From Arion vulgaris (taxonomy: Eukaryota > Mollusca > Gastropoda > Stylommatophora > Arionidae): a DNA stretch of 64,000 bases. Location of the stretch: positions 60,850,644 through 60,914,643 of the forward strand of contig CM036756.1 of assembly GCA_020796225.1 (NCBI GenBank), in the 5' to 3' direction. The notes below the pieces were generated by a model. The model was not told the DNA's origin. It saw only the letters and a list, made by a program, of their open reading frames with translations, and searched no databases. The translations under genes were made by a program, and so were the position numbers. Numbering within the stretch: position 1 is the stretch's first letter; every line of letters begins with the position of its first letter. Shown here in pieces: positions 10,635 to 21,319 of the stretch.

Positions 10635-10689
<55 letters not shown>

Positions 10690-10690
10690 G
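10452..10690 (+). repeat. LINE 3'-tail-derived repeat ending in (GATA/GACA)n
   Basis: Matches 24,053-24,250 and, in reverse, the 3' end of the LINE at 50,571-51,251. Landmarks are TTTATGAAGCGCACACAAAA, TTCTAGAAATC and CAGGATTAGAGAATAGATAG. The last part is a (GACA)n run at 10,641-10,690. It is either a severely truncated LINE or a SINE using that LINE's tail. Confidence 0.65.
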
Positions 10691-10890
10691 GTATGTCGTA
10701 AGAGGCGACTGATGTATAACGTAGGGAAGCTACCCTAGTAAGTAAAAAGATTTGCAGAAATCGGATGTGCTGGCCTACTTGTAGGCGCATAACTGGCACA
10801 ACGTACAATCGCTCCTAGGCTCAGATCACATACAAATCACACAGAGTGGTTAACTAATGGTCGATGTGGAGCGTTCGAAGAAGAAGAAGA
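10691..10890 (+). repeat. SINE-D, 5' truncated
   Basis: Begins at the core GTATGTCGTAAGAGGCGACT directly after the GACA run and continues to GGAGCGTTCGAAGAAGAAG. The head is missing. Confidence 0.85.
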
Positions 10891-10899
10891 AACTATGCA

Positions 10900-11075
10900 T
10901 CAAAGGAAACCATCATCAAAAGATGAAGATTGAGATTGGTTGGTCACGTGGGTCGTATGCCAGTTATAGCATTGACTTGACAGTTCTCCGATGGACAACG
11001 GATGCGAAGAGAAGGAACGGACGTCCAAAAGAAACATGAAGAAGAAAAGTTGGAAACTTACGTAAAAGTAAAAAG
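10900..11075 (+). pseudogene. LINE RT C-terminal fragment
   Basis: Plus-strand translation gives pieces like LRWTTDAKRRNGRPKET and RRKVGNL, the basic C-terminal block (GKRRRGRPKETWRR type) after the RT thumb in RNase H-negative LINEs. Frames change and stops occur. 11,076-11,440 has no recognised feature. Confidence 0.65.
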
Positions 11076-11444
11076 TAAAGGAACCTTTCATATCTCGTGG
11101 TATATATGTCAATGCAGTGTTAGTCCTGTATTTTTCATTGACCGTCGGCACACAATGGGTGATGTGGTCAGCATCACGCCGGTAAAGGAAACTTTCGTTG
11201 GAAACAATAAATATAAAAGCGGCAGTCCGACAACAATTTATATATTTTGTAGGAGCCTTATTTGTCAAACGGGACAACGTCGTGTGATATAGATATATAT
11301 ATTAACTAACGAATAGAATGAATACGCTCACATGTACAAAAGCGCACAAGTTAACAACGGGATGTTATGTGCGAGGCAAGTACCGTCAATTTTCAAAACA
11401 AATGGTTACATAACTCAGTACTTCAGAGTATAATATTTTTTCGT

Positions 11445-11710
11445 ACAGGCTTTCAATATAGTTTCAACTATCTTCTATCACAGACATCCACTAACTATCG
11501 TCTATCACAGACATCCCAATATTCTTTCAACTATCTTCTATCACAGACATCCACTAACTATCGTCTATCACAGACATCGAATATTCTTTCAACTATCTTC
11601 TATCAAAGACATCCAATATTCTTTCAACTATCTTCTATCAAAGACATCCAATATTCTTTCAACTATCTTCTATCAAAGACATCCAATATTCTTTCAACTA
11701 TCTCCCACAT
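11445..11710. repeat. About 35-bp tandem array
   Basis: Seven to eight units of TTTCAACTATCTTCTATCA + CAGACATCC. Early units alternate AACTATCGTC and CAACTATCTTC, so two monomer types alternate before homogeneous AAAGACATCCAATATTC units. Confidence 0.88.
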
Positions 11711-11741
11711 TTCTTAAGGAGCTATAAAATTGCATATCTTC

Positions 11742-12110
11742 TTCTTCTTCTTCTTCAAACCTTTCATATCAACCACTTGTTAAGCCACTCTTTCATATCA
11801 ACCACTTGTTAAGCCACTCTTTCATATCAACCACTTGTTAAGCCACTCTTTCATATCAACCACTTGTTAAGCCACTCTTTCATATCAACCACTTGTTAAG
11901 CCACTCTTTGTAATGTGTATGTGATCCAAACTTAAAAGTGATTGTGCGTTGTGACAGTTATACGCCTACAAGTAGGCTAGCACATCCGCTTTCTGCGACG
12001 CTTTTTATTTACTAGGGTAGCTTCGCTAGGACCCTACATCAAAAGCCTCTTACTATATGCCTTGTAGGTCGCAGTGGTACTATTCTATGCTTCCAATGAA
12101 AACGCCGGCA
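11742..12110 (-). repeat. SINE-D with internal 29-bp expansion
   Basis: Reverse SINE-D: (CTT)n, then a 5-fold repeat of one 29-bp block (11,760-11,910), then the normal rest (ATGTGATCC..GACAGTTATACGCC, GCCTTGTAGGTCGCAGTG). The repeated block contains CATATCAACCACTTGTTAAG, which occurs once in other SINE-D copies. Confidence 0.88.
11760..11910. repeat. 29-bp x5 array inside SINE-D
   Basis: Five near-identical units of CTTTCATATCAACCACTTG + TTAAGCCACT. Both flanks are ordinary SINE-D sequence, so the array arose by duplication after or during insertion. Confidence 0.9.
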
Positions 12111-12920
12111 ACACACTAGCGAAATTGCTTATAATAATTGGATAAACGTTTGGTTTTTTTTAAAGAAAATTTTAACAAAATAAAATAAGTTTTCTAAAAA
12201 GTGAGTAAGATAAAGTTGTGTACATTTTCATGAAACAATATTAAATCACTAATTATTAAGAAACAAATGTTAAGATAATAATAATGTTATTGTCATTTTA
12301 GATTTTCAAAATCATGTTTTTAAAAGATAATGTATAAAATAAAATGTCTTGTTTGAACATGCTGTATGTTTTGTAATCAGATCATATCAAAGTTTCCTAC
12401 CAGCGCTGTTTTCTTTTCCTGTAGAAATGTTGATTCCATTGTGGTTAATGTACGTCTATCCACAGCCCCAGGAAGAGTCTACACAATATCTGATATAGGC
12501 GACTCCCTCATCATATATGAACATCCTTGACTTACCGCTCGATTCCAAAGACAGAAAACATAGTGAGTAGGAGATCTCTGGTTGGTTCTTTCAGTTCCAG
12601 CCGAACGAAAGGTAGAGAGTCTTAGTGATTCAGTTTTTTTGCCCTATAAGGAGGCATGCTGAAACACACACAGGACATGAAAGCTGCAACCTCAGCTACA
12701 ACTGGGGAGAAGGAAAGGAAAAGAAAACAAATTCAGAGCAGAAGGGAAGTTCTCACATCTAGAGAAAACAAACAGAAGGATGCACGTGGAATGCTGAAAC
12801 CCCTCTGACGAGAAAGTCAAAGATAAAAAAACAGAGGGATGGCAACATGATAAAGATTACTCAACATAATGAAAAAACAATGATGCGATCAAGCAACTTT
12901 TTAAGTAGATTACATAAAAC
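12111..12920. other. No recognised feature
   Basis: AT-rich (12,130-12,350) then mixed composition. No TE landmark, no long frame. The region could be single copy. Confidence 0.45.
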
Positions 12921-12924
12921 AATG

Positions 12925-13030
12925 AAATCCGCGATAGTGTAGTGATTAGTTGACTTGCTATGTAGACGTGGGGCACGAGGATCAAATTCAACGGTAGGAG
13001 TAAAAAATATTTCCCTAACCGTAACAGCTC
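12925..13030 (+). repeat. tRNA-like SINE head
   Basis: CGCGATAGTGTAGTGATTAG resembles an A-box region, and GAGGATCAAATTC, 35 bases on, a B box. It is a pseudo-tRNA head, not a tRNA gene, since no acceptor-stem pairing is evident. Confidence 0.45.
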
Positions 13031-13044
13031 TCCGGTCAATTCAG

Positions 13045-13099
13045 TCTAAATGTTATACAAGATGTACACTTAAGATGTTATACAAGATGTACACTTAAG
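13045..13099. repeat. 26-bp direct duplication
   Basis: TGTTATACAAGATGTACACT + TAAGA occurs twice in tandem. Confidence 0.9.
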
Positions 13100-13194
13100 A
13101 ACTAAACGTGGTGTGCATGATGTTGACCACATTATTCATCGTATGCGTTGGTCAAAGACAAACAACAGGCATAACACTATATTTCTCAATATAC

Positions 13195-13470
13195 CGCATA
13201 GCTTCTTCTACTACTTCGAACACTCCATAACGGCCACTTTTAACGATTCTTTGTCAGTTGTATGTGATCTGAGCCTAAGAGCGATTGTGCGTTGTGTCAG
13301 TTATGTGCATATATACAGGTAGGCCAGCACATCCGATTTCTGGGACGTTTTTCATTTACTATGGTAGTTTCTATAAGCCCCTACATCAGTCGCCTCTTAC
13401 GACATGCCTTGTAGACTCGCATCGTTACTATTTTTTGCTCCTCTTGTTGGGCCCCAGCAACACAAGGGCG
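13195..13470 (-). repeat. SINE-D, reverse, complete
   Basis: From CTTCTTCTACTACTTCGAAC through TGATCTGAGCCTAAGAGCG and GTCGCCTCTTACGACATGCC to the head GGGCCCCAGCAACACAAGGG. A six-base insertion (CATATATA) interrupts the 3' half. A (GATT)n run lies at 13,551-13,592. Confidence 0.85.
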
Positions 13471-13592
13471 TACCTCATGATATAAAAACGGGTTTTTTGC
13501 ACTTTGTACTTACACAGAGCAATGAACATTTGAAAGAATACTATCCTTTAGATTGATTGATTGACTGAATAATTTATTGATTGATTGATTGA

Positions 13593-14935
13593 TAGGACCA
13601 TCATCATTGTACTTCGGTGAGTGACCATGTGTGCTCCGATCTCTTTCTTACACAGGAAGATCTCAGCTGCAGTGCACGAAATACATAGCCCGGCGAGGTA
13701 CCCGATGTAATTTGAAAGATGGTGAATATATTTTTGCACGAATTTTATTTTTAATTTTTGTTCTAATGAATTTTGCACGTGCAGCGGCGTTCCAGCCTGC
13801 TCTTCTCGATTTCAGAAGGACTGTCAATGGTTCTTTTACGTGCTCAAATTGAATATCATCATCATCATCAAGGTGCGTATCCTTTATAGGACGTTGCTCT
13901 CTTTGCAGCACATCTGAAATTCACTCTGTCTCTTGCCAGTTCACCCACTTCGTCGATGTTCATGTTCATGGTTTCTTTAATATCTTGTAGCCATCTTCTT
14001 CTTGGTCTGCCTCTGCCTCTGCGTCCTGGGACCATGCCCTCCAGTATTGTTCTTTCCAGGCCATCGTGACGCTTGATGTGACCAAAGTATTTGATTTTTC
14101 TGTATAGTATGTTGTTTCTCAGCCAATTCTCTTTAACATTTAGTTCTTTCAGGACATCAGTGTTCTTTCTCTTTTCTGTCCATGGTATTCGTAGGATCTT
14201 TCTGTAGCATTTAGTTTCGAAGGACTGGATTTTCGTTCTTAAATTTTGTGTAATAGTCCATGATTCACAACCATAAGTAGCCACTGGGAAAATGCATGAT
14301 CTCAATATTTTTATTTTTAGTATTTTGCTAGTGCTTTGCGACATGTTCTTCATTGTATTTAACTTCTTGATTGCTATTACCAATCTTCTTGAGATCTCTT
14401 TGGAGCAGTCGTTGTTATTGTTAATTATTGAGCCCAGATATTCGTAGCTCTCTACACATTGGAGTTCTTCATTGTTTACTTGGATGTTAGGTGAGCCTTT
14501 TGCTTTGTCAGTTGACATGATTTTTGTTTTTGTATATTCAAATATAGATGTTGGTCTTCACTATGTTTCTTGGTCATCATGCTTAGATTTTCCAAACCCT
14601 CTTTACTGGTGGATAATAATACTGTATCGTCTGCGTATCTAAGCTCTGGTATGCATTTGCCGCCTATAGTGAGAGGGTCGTAATTCACATAGTTGACATC
14701 GTCTTTTACATTCCTCATGATGTTCTCCGCATATACGTTGAATAAGTATGGTGACAAAAAACATCCCTGTCGTATCCCCTTTTGAATCTCGAACCATTCA
14801 TCTATTTCACCTCCTATCAAATTGAACACAGGACTAATTAGCACAGGAGCAATTTCAGCTACACTGAGATCAGTGATATCTGAAAAAATATCCAGATGTC
14901 TCCACGAGGGAGCGAACCTGGTAATATTGGCATGG
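13593..14935 (-). repeat. Repeat X, reverse, split by a LINE
   Basis: The two halves (13,593-13,853 and 14,817-14,935) match consecutive parts of X at 7,296-7,700. The duplicated TCAAATTGAA (13,844-13,853 and 14,817-14,826) marks the LINE insertion point. The X copy was therefore present first. Confidence 0.8.
13854..14816 (-). pseudogene. LINE (RNase H-negative) RT fragment, 5' truncated
   Basis: Read in reverse: RT motif B/4 (GIRQGCFLSPYLFN), the catalytic ELRYADDTVLL, primer-grip YLGSII, thumb PVATYGCESWTITQ, WTEKRK, a basic GRRGRGRPRRRW block and the end ELARDRVNFRCAAKRATSYK, then 3' (GAT)n. Two frames (14,476-14,964 and 13,868-14,518) overlap, so a single frameshift lies near 14,520-14,545. 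It lacks endonuclease and N-terminal RT. TSD TCAAATTGAA. This is the best-preserved LINE ORF in the window. Confidence 0.92.
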
Positions 14936-15598
14936 GGGACGAGCATACAACCTCTACGCCACAAAGATCCCCTCCTATCCTTCAGAATTCATTGAAGACA
15001 TTTACAAATATAAATTAACATTATACATCAGAGAGAACACCCCCGTGCTCCCTATGCGCGTACATGTACGCGCGGTGAGAAGATATGAGATACACATGTT
15101 AAAAAGTATGGGAACATGGCGCCAAAATGTTGTTCCAAGTTAGAGAAGGCTCAGGTAACATCAAGAGACCCTCGCAAAGGTCTCTCAGATGATCTAAAAG
15201 TCAAATGTGAAAGTCAGAACTCAATGTTGTGTATTTCTTTCGTTAGACCTCGTTTCCTGCAGATAAAGACAATATATGTAGCATTTGTGTCCAGGCAGAA
15301 GACGTGCCAGAGGAAGAGAAAAGAATAGATATGTAGCAGAAAGTGTGTAGTACTTTAATTTCTAAGAAAACACATATTGTTATGTGGGAAAAAAAAATAT
15401 AAAACAAGAACTACTGAAAGAGAGATCGTGGGGAGGTACGCATTTAGGGCGGGGAAGGATTGGAGAAGTAACATTTATTGCCTTTAACAGACTCAGTGAA
15501 AGGGAAGAGTTGAGGCAGGAGAAGGGAGGGTTGTATATCCTCCTATCAGGTGTCTCGAGTAAAGAGATGTATATCTTGTGTTTGTATTAACTTCTATG
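14936..15598. other. No recognised feature
   Basis: Mixed sequence with short open frames only (for example 15,116-15,328). No TE landmark seen. Confidence 0.4.
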
Positions 15599-15606
15599 TG
15601 TGTATG

Positions 15607-15774
15607 CAGGGACGGCTCGTTATCTATTTTGTTGGTAGGGCCAGAGACAAATTTTTTGGGAAAATTATGGTTTTGGGTTAGGTTATATTTTAATTTTTAA
15701 AGTAATAAATACACATTGCACACTCCTTTTGGTAGGGCTCGGCCGCACTGGCCCTTAATGACGAGCCACCACTG
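15607..15774. mobile_element. Short DNA transposon (CAG..CTG ends, 8-bp TSD)
   Basis: Left terminus CAGGGACGGCTCGTTA and right terminus TAATGACGAGCCACCACTG are imperfect inverted repeats. Exact TSD TGTGTATG lies at 15,599-15,606 and 15,775-15,782. The CAG..CTG ends and 8-bp TSD suggest a hAT-type MITE, 168 bp, non-coding. Confidence 0.8.
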
Positions 15775-15884
15775 TGTGTATGTATACATATGATTGTGCT
15801 AGAGTGTGTGTGAGAGAGAGAGAGATGTCGGATTCATACTGTGAGGCAGATAAAGAAAGAAGGGAGATTGTGTGTACGAGAGAG

Positions 15885-16042
15885 AGAAAGACAGGGAGAA
15901 AGACAGGGAGAAAGACAGGGAGAAAGACAGGAGAAAGACAGAGAGAAAGACAGGGAGAAAGACAGGAGAAAGACAGGAGAAAGACAGGGAGAAAGACAGG
16001 GAGAAAGACAGGGAGAAAGACAGGGAGAAAGACAGGGAGAAA
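15885..16042. repeat. GGGAGAAAGACA minisatellite
   Basis: About 12 units of 10-12 bp (GGGAGAAAGACA, with shorter GGAGAAAGACA). Purine-only on the plus strand over ~160 bp. Both spurious frames are open. Confidence 0.92.
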
Positions 16043-16044
16043 TG

Positions 16045-16332
16045 AAAATCGTGAAGAGCGTTTATTTTGCAACCAAATTACGAAATGAAAATCGTGGCAT
16101 ATCCTTTAAAGGGCGTAGCCATCAACAACAGTAAATGAGTCGTTGATTTTCTAGGCACCACTTATACGTTCAGTAGTTTGCCATTGCTTTCTGAACGGGG
16201 AGGTCTATTTTACCTTTTGTAAAAATCCCACGGAAACGAATTTGCTTTCAAACTTGCCCACCGTGGGGTTTTAACCAGGTACGCTTGGGTTTGTGATCGA
16301 GCTCACTACCGCTTGAGCTACAGACGCTCACA
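16045..16332 (-). repeat. SINE-G, reverse
   Basis: In its own sense: head GTAGCTCAAGCGGTAGTGAG (A-box region), B box GGTTAAAACCC (decayed), body GTAAAATAGACC, AACTACTGAACGTATAAG, and the end CCACGATTTTCATTTCGTAA followed by TTTGGTTGCAAAATAAACGC. It matches 25,679-25,950 over its whole length. Confidence 0.88.
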
Positions 16333-16399
16333 ATAGAAGGAGAGAGATCGGATACAAATTGTATCTGATAGACAAAGAGAAAAAGAGATTATGTGTAAA

Positions 16400-16431
<32 letters not shown>

Positions 16432-16860
16432 CGGAAAAGAAGTATGTCGGATACAGATTGTGGAAGAGGGGGAGATAAGGAGATATGTGTAAATGAGAGA
16501 AAGACACAGAGAGAAAGACAGAGAGAAAGAGAAAGACAGAGGGATGTTGGAAATAGACTGTAAGAGAGAAAGGCCGAAAAAAGACTGATATCGGCTATAA
16601 TGAGAGAGAGAGAAAGACACAGAAAGATAACAACAGAAAGAGAGAAAAAAAAGAGAGATTGTGTGTAAGAGAGAACATTGGTTGTGTACGTAAAAACGCT
16701 CGTATTGCTAGGCTAGGCGATTGGTGTCGTAAGGACTAGAGTAAGTGGTTCGAGTCCCGTGTTTGTCTATTTGTTTTTCGGAAGTTCTTAATACCTGTAT
16801 CATGTTTATTTGTTGATCAAGAGAGAAAGACAAAGAAAGAGAGAGATAGAGAGATAGTAT
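16333..16860. repeat. GA-rich microsatellite region with tRNA-like relic
   Basis: Dispersed (GA)n and AGAGAAAGACA runs (16,398-16,431; 16,495-16,545; 16,600-16,665; 16,820-16,855). Between them, 16,697-16,765 has a possible B box (GGTTCGAGTCC) preceded by an A-box-like GCTAGGCGATTGG, perhaps a SINE head remnant. Confidence 0.6.
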
Positions 16861-17955
16861 GTATCTGTAAGTTTTGTCATGAACAACATTCGGTATTGAC
16901 CGTAATACCTGGTTAGTTACCGAATCTTCCTTCGTTGTGTGAGTACATTTTTACATAAAGGCGCAGCTGTAGAACATTTCAATGAAATTATCAGTGAAGC
17001 ACGGGAGAACGATTAATGAGACAATAAAATGGAGATCTCCATCGTAATAAAAATGTCGGTGTCCAAAACACCAAAAGCTTTTCCATGCCCAAAATCGGGC
17101 TCATCTGTCATCTCCTTACATATCAACAATAATAAATTTTTCCTTGAGAGCTGATGATGAAAATCTGATGTACGGAATGATCATCATCGTCACTTGTGAG
17201 GGACAAACAAGCATAGTTCTATTATTATTTTACTTTCATCAATCCCGTTTTCATCAAGTTGTATATTTTATTAAAGAAATGTTGATATTTTGTTATTTAT
17301 CTGTCTCATTTTGTGTTCGTTCAGCTGCTATTAATTAAGACGCAGTCATGCACCTAATATGGCGTCTTTTTAATTGTTACTGTTTTTAAACACCAGTGTC
17401 CCTTGCCATTCTGCTGAGCTTCACTCCAACTTGAGAGTTACTTGTAATTTAGATCACCAAGTAAAGGGATCAGGGTTTATTGTAGTTCAATCTCATACCG
17501 TGAACAGTTTGACACAAGCTGGGAAATTTTTGGACACAAGCTAGTCTCGAACCCCGACAGTTAGTCACTAGCACAACATGTTACCAACATTACTATCGAC
17601 GACTCTCTCCTTTAATCAATTGATTGAACATGAAGCTATGCTTTAAGTTTATAATTAAAGAAACTTGCTTCATTTGCTAATTGATTTCATTATCAAGTTG
17701 TGTTTTACGTTTAAAATGATATTGCTTTTATCTGCTTCCTTTGTTAATTTGAGAGAATATCAAGGCTGTGTTTTACATTTAAAATAATGATTTGTATATG
17801 GGTTTCCTTTCTTGTTTTGATTGAATATCACAGCTATGTTTTAAGTTAACAATCATAGTTTTATACATATCATACATTGAACAGAGCAGAACATAATCAC
17901 CGTACTATATATCCCTTCACTAAAACAGTTATATATACTGTTGATAGTCTAGTTC
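16861..17955. other. No clear element; one B-box-like relic
   Basis: Mostly AT-rich sequence with no coherent ORF. 17,535-17,580 reads in reverse as GGGGTTCGAGACTAG, a B-box-like match. Weakly similar TGTTTTA(A/C)GTTTAAAATAAT phrases recur at 17,640-17,850 at ~80-bp spacing. Confidence 0.4.
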
Positions 17956-17967
17956 AGATAGTTATAT

Positions 17968-18491
17968 CGCCCGAGTGCTTACCGGGGCCCAAATTTGGGA
18001 CGTAAAGAATAGAACCACTGTTACCTGCCACGCATGTCGTAAGAGGCGTCTAAGGAGGTTTGGTTGAAATCGGATGCATGTGTCCGCTAGGGAATGCTAA
18101 CCAGAAATAAATGCTTGCAGAAAACGGATGCACCAGGCCGTAAGGGGCATAACATGGTGCAACGACCCCTCACAACGCGGAATGGGATAACGGATTCTAT
18201 GGTCGCCAATCTGCCTTGGAGATTTAGCCACGCGGTAAGAATGTCAGACCCACCATCACGAGGGTGGTCAAAACTTACTGCAGGAAGAGGTCGGCACAAA
18301 CGGGGAAGCAGAAATCATAGGAATTATATCCTACAGAACTGCCCCCAGTATGCAGACTTGAGAAGAAAGAGGTGGCCCACTTACATTAGTGTCCAAGACA
18401 AACTGTATGGCGTGGCTGATAATCTGAGACAGACTGCTGCCTTTATTAGAGAATCCGAAATCACAATCTAGTGAGAACGCGAAGAAGAAGA
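17968..18491 (+). repeat. SINE-E (chimeric: SINE-C head + LINE-like coding tail)
   Basis: The 5' 120 bp equals SINE-C (CGCCCGAGTG, CGGGGCCCAAATTTGGG, GTCGTAAGAGGCG). The 3' 250 bp encodes a typical LINE C-terminus: LQNCPQYADLRRKRWPT, then QDKLYGVADNLRQTAAFI (zinc-knuckle tail), then GAAGAAGAAG. TSD AGATAGTTATAT at 17,956-17,967 and 18,492-18,503. At 524 bp it is the largest SINE-like unit here. It may be an LTR-less SINE that captured a LINE 3' end. Confidence 0.85.
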
Positions 18492-18503
18492 AGATAGTTA
18501 TAT

Positions 18504-19001
18504 TTTTTCAGTCATTTATGTCGAAATAAAATGAAAATAAAGAAAAAGAAATCATATTTTATTATTTTAATTTAATTTTTTAAAATGTTATTTCCTTCTA
18601 CAGTTAAAGTTAAAGAGAATGAGTTTGAGAAATAAAAAAAAAACCACAAATATTTGATCACAGAAATATTGCCAACACACAGTGTTACTTCCAATGACAT
18701 GGCATTGTTGATTCAATTCAGGAAAAGGTCATCAGAAAAATTTGATAAAATATTGACGCTGTTATCCTGAAGAAAACAGAAGAAGAATGGAACATTTAAG
18801 AAAAGCAAGAATAGAGGATGCTTTTGTGACTTCAAGTTTGCACTATGTTTAAATTGAATTGCTCAAAAATAGTCTGCATTGCAGATCAAATTTTTAAAAT
18901 GATTTCGGCAAAGATATTCCATTTTTATTTGGTTGCACTCATTTTACCCTTTATTTTGTTATAGCTCAGAAATGATTGTGACCAAGTTTCTGAACTGTTT
19001 C
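18504..19001. other. No recognised feature
   Basis: AT-rich, no ORF over 60 codons with any resemblance to known families. Confidence 0.45.
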
Positions 19002-19014
19002 ATTATTCTCTGAC

Positions 19015-19158
19015 CTCTGAAGTAGGAGAATGTTCGCCTGTATGGCAGGAAACCAATAAAACGGTAAGCAGGCTTTCACGCAAAAATAAGTCAGAAGCGC
19101 CACACTAGACGCCATGGCTACACCTGAATTCATAGCGGGCGAATGCAGAAGAAGAAGA
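19015..19158 (+). repeat. SINE-F, complete by TSD
   Basis: 144 bp, ending ATTCATAGCGGGCGAATGCA + GAAGAAGAAG. TSD ATTATTCTCTGAC (13 bp) at 19,002-19,014 and 19,159-19,171 fixes both borders. No pol III boxes obvious; possibly a truncated LINE 3' end with GAA tail. Confidence 0.85.
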
Positions 19159-19257
19159 ATTATTCTCTGACTTTCATGTATTTAATACAGTTTTTAAAGT
19201 TGATATTCTGTTTTGCTAAGTTCATTGTTGTTTTTATATCTTTTTTTCTGCGCATAT

Positions 19258-19386
19258 ATGACGTCAAAGATGGCGGAAAACACTGATAATAAGAAAGCAG
19301 GCATTCGTGCAAAAATCCATAGGAAGCGCCATACCAAACGCCCAAACTACGCCTTAATTCATAGCGGGCGGACGCAGAAGAAGATC
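19258..19386 (+). repeat. SINE-F copy
   Basis: Contains GATAATAAGAAAGCAGGCAT, CAAAAATCCATAGG and the shared end AATTCATAGCGGGCGGACGC + AGAAGAAG. It starts with TGACGTCAAAGATGGCGGAA. Confidence 0.75.
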
Positions 19387-20212
19387 AACGCTGATAGAGA
19401 GAGAGAGTCCAGAGAAGTGCAAGCATGACTTCTGGTATTAGTTTCGTTGCAGGAACTGCTGGTAAGGTGATCACATGGTCAATGCCCACTTTAGGGGCTC
19501 CACTCCAGACTTTCTGTTCAGGTTTTCTCCGAGAGCCTTTGCCTCTCCTGAGGCTCCCACTAGGAAGTAGGGCTATTTACCCATAGCTGGGAGTCTGGTT
19601 CTTGGATATCAGAGTAAATCAACTTATATCGCAAGTCTGGGGGCCAGCCCTTCCTTTAACATCTTTTCTCCGGTATTTATAGATATAGTTTTAAAAAATG
19701 GAAGTTTTAATACAAACAGAAAAACAGTGCTCATTGTGAAAAATAAATTACCACTATGTTTAGCGGTGTGATTTATACGCCACTATCGTGGTTTGTGGTA
19801 CGGATTAGGTTAATCTATTCAGGTTGAACCAAAAAAAGGACAAGGGAATTGATCATTTTGGACACGCTGTTTACATAGGATGCCTATATGTGTACACGCA
19901 CACATATGTCGAATTTCAGAACCTCATGGCCAGGTTTGTGATTGTCTGTGAAGATCTTAGACTCACCACTAGTCTAAATAATACTAACGTGATGGTTCCC
20001 AGAAGAAAGACTGAGTATAAACAAATGTGGACGTGAACTAGAGAGTGGTATACTGGTTGTTTTATCTTTGTCATCACTGACAACTTGGAACTGGTTGCAA
20101 GGCCGCACAAGAAGATCAACATTGTCGCTTAGAGTGTAGCCAGGTTGTCGCATAAAGTGTGGAGTAAAGGCTTGCGGACTATCAACATAAATGTTGTTTA
20201 CTTAGCTCTTAG
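19387..20212. other. Unclassified
   Basis: 19,470-19,680 is GC-richer (GAGCCTTTGCCTCTCCTGAG, TTTACCCATAGCTGGG) and has a repeat-like character, but I find no second copy in the window. The rest is featureless. Confidence 0.35.
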
Positions 20213-20375
20213 TTGAGCGTCTGGCTGAATGGATTAGAGCGCGGCTCTTATGCGTAAGACCCGGGTTCAATCCACGGTAAGGCCATGGAGTTTTTTTTCT
20301 GTCGAAGGTATAAATAAACCCTCATAACCTGAACAGTTTCGCGACAACTGTACTAGCCATTGTGAACATTAACCC
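20213..20375 (+). repeat. SINE-H
   Basis: tRNA-like head: GCGTCTGGCTGAATGGATTAG (A box TGGCTGAATGG) and CCGGGTTCAATCCACGG (B box). The body is GAGTTTTTTTTCTGTC and GAACAGTTTCGCGACAAC. It matches 41,643-42,060, where it is split by SINE-D. Confidence 0.82.
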
Positions 20376-20454
20376 TTTCACTCCGTAATTTGTGTTACTC
20401 CTGGACGTTCTCATATTGCAATGTATACTGTATTAGCTAGTATATCGGCTTTGA

Positions 20455-20660
20455 TGCCCGTCTACCCAGCGTGTTCGTAGCGCGTTGGACTACGGTGACT
20501 ATCCCTCTATGTGTGCGGGTTCAATTCCGCGGGAAGGCAGAAAAAGCCACAGATTCCCCAGATTTACGGTGTTCGGGGCACCGAACCGAAGGGTTACGAT
20601 GTCCATGGCACCGAGCCGAAGAGCTGAAAAGCTCAAGTGCTTCTGGATCGGAAAAAAAAA
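20455..20660 (+). repeat. SINE-B, complete
   Basis: Same head, body and oligo-A tail as 9,719-9,920. TSD ATCRGCTTTGA (one mismatch) at 20,444-20,454 and 20,661-20,671. Confidence 0.9.
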
Positions 20661-20839
20661 ATCAGCTTTGAGACATCTTAAAAATTACCTCGAGCTATTA
20701 TATCAGCACAGAAAGACGAAGGGCTAAATTCCACAGTCTCATGTTCCTCCTGGCATACGCCGCCCAATAAGATTTATTACAGGGAGTAACCTTAACGGGG
20801 TCAAAGGCACAAGGAAGCGGCGCGCCAGGATTAGAGACC

Positions 20840-21255
20840 GATCTCGAGATCAGTTATGAGGAAGCCAGAACAACCATCGGCTGGCACTACAGAGACAAAT
20901 GGTCAAAAGACAATCCTCAACGTCAACAACAGCGACGGGTACTATGGTCTGTCTCGCAGTGAACAAGTTGCCATACTTCACCTCCGTACCGGCCACAACA
21001 AGCTTCGCGCCCACATGTTTCACAAATTTAAAATTGGTACAACTAGCATGTGCCCCTGCGAAAAGGCGGACATGACGGCAGAACACGTTCTGCAAGATTG
21101 TTAGCTGATAGCAGGCATAAAAACGAAACCTGGCCTAAAACACTGAGCTTCGCGAGAAGCTGTACGGAGGAACGGAGTCCCTTAAAAACACGGTAATTGT
21201 TCATGATAAAAGTTGGTTCATCAGTCTAGGCCGGGATCGCGAGAGAGAGATACCC
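20840..21255 (+). pseudogene. LINE C-terminus with zinc knuckle and 3' UTR
   Basis: Encodes YGLSRSEQVAILHLRTGHNK, then CPCEKADMTAEHVLQDC, the CxC..H..C knuckle that ends ORF2 in many LINEs. After a stop comes 3' UTR ending CATCAGTCTAGGCCGGGATC + GA repeats, as at 3,008-3,058. The upstream part of ORF2 is lost. Confidence 0.8.
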
Positions 21256-21319
21256 TTAACGAGAGACGGAGTAAAAAAGAATCGAGATATTAAAATATGC
21301 TGGAATTTCCAACATGACC

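Noticed and set aside
10497..10808. Frame rich in CLSVCLSV
   Set aside because: Comes from the (GACA)n microsatellite in reverse.
15774..16134. Charged Lys/Arg/Glu repeat protein
   Set aside because: It is a purine-only minisatellite translated.
20213..20290. Genuine tRNA gene
   Set aside because: A and B boxes are present but the sequence continues into a repeated SINE body and no acceptor-stem pairing is seen.
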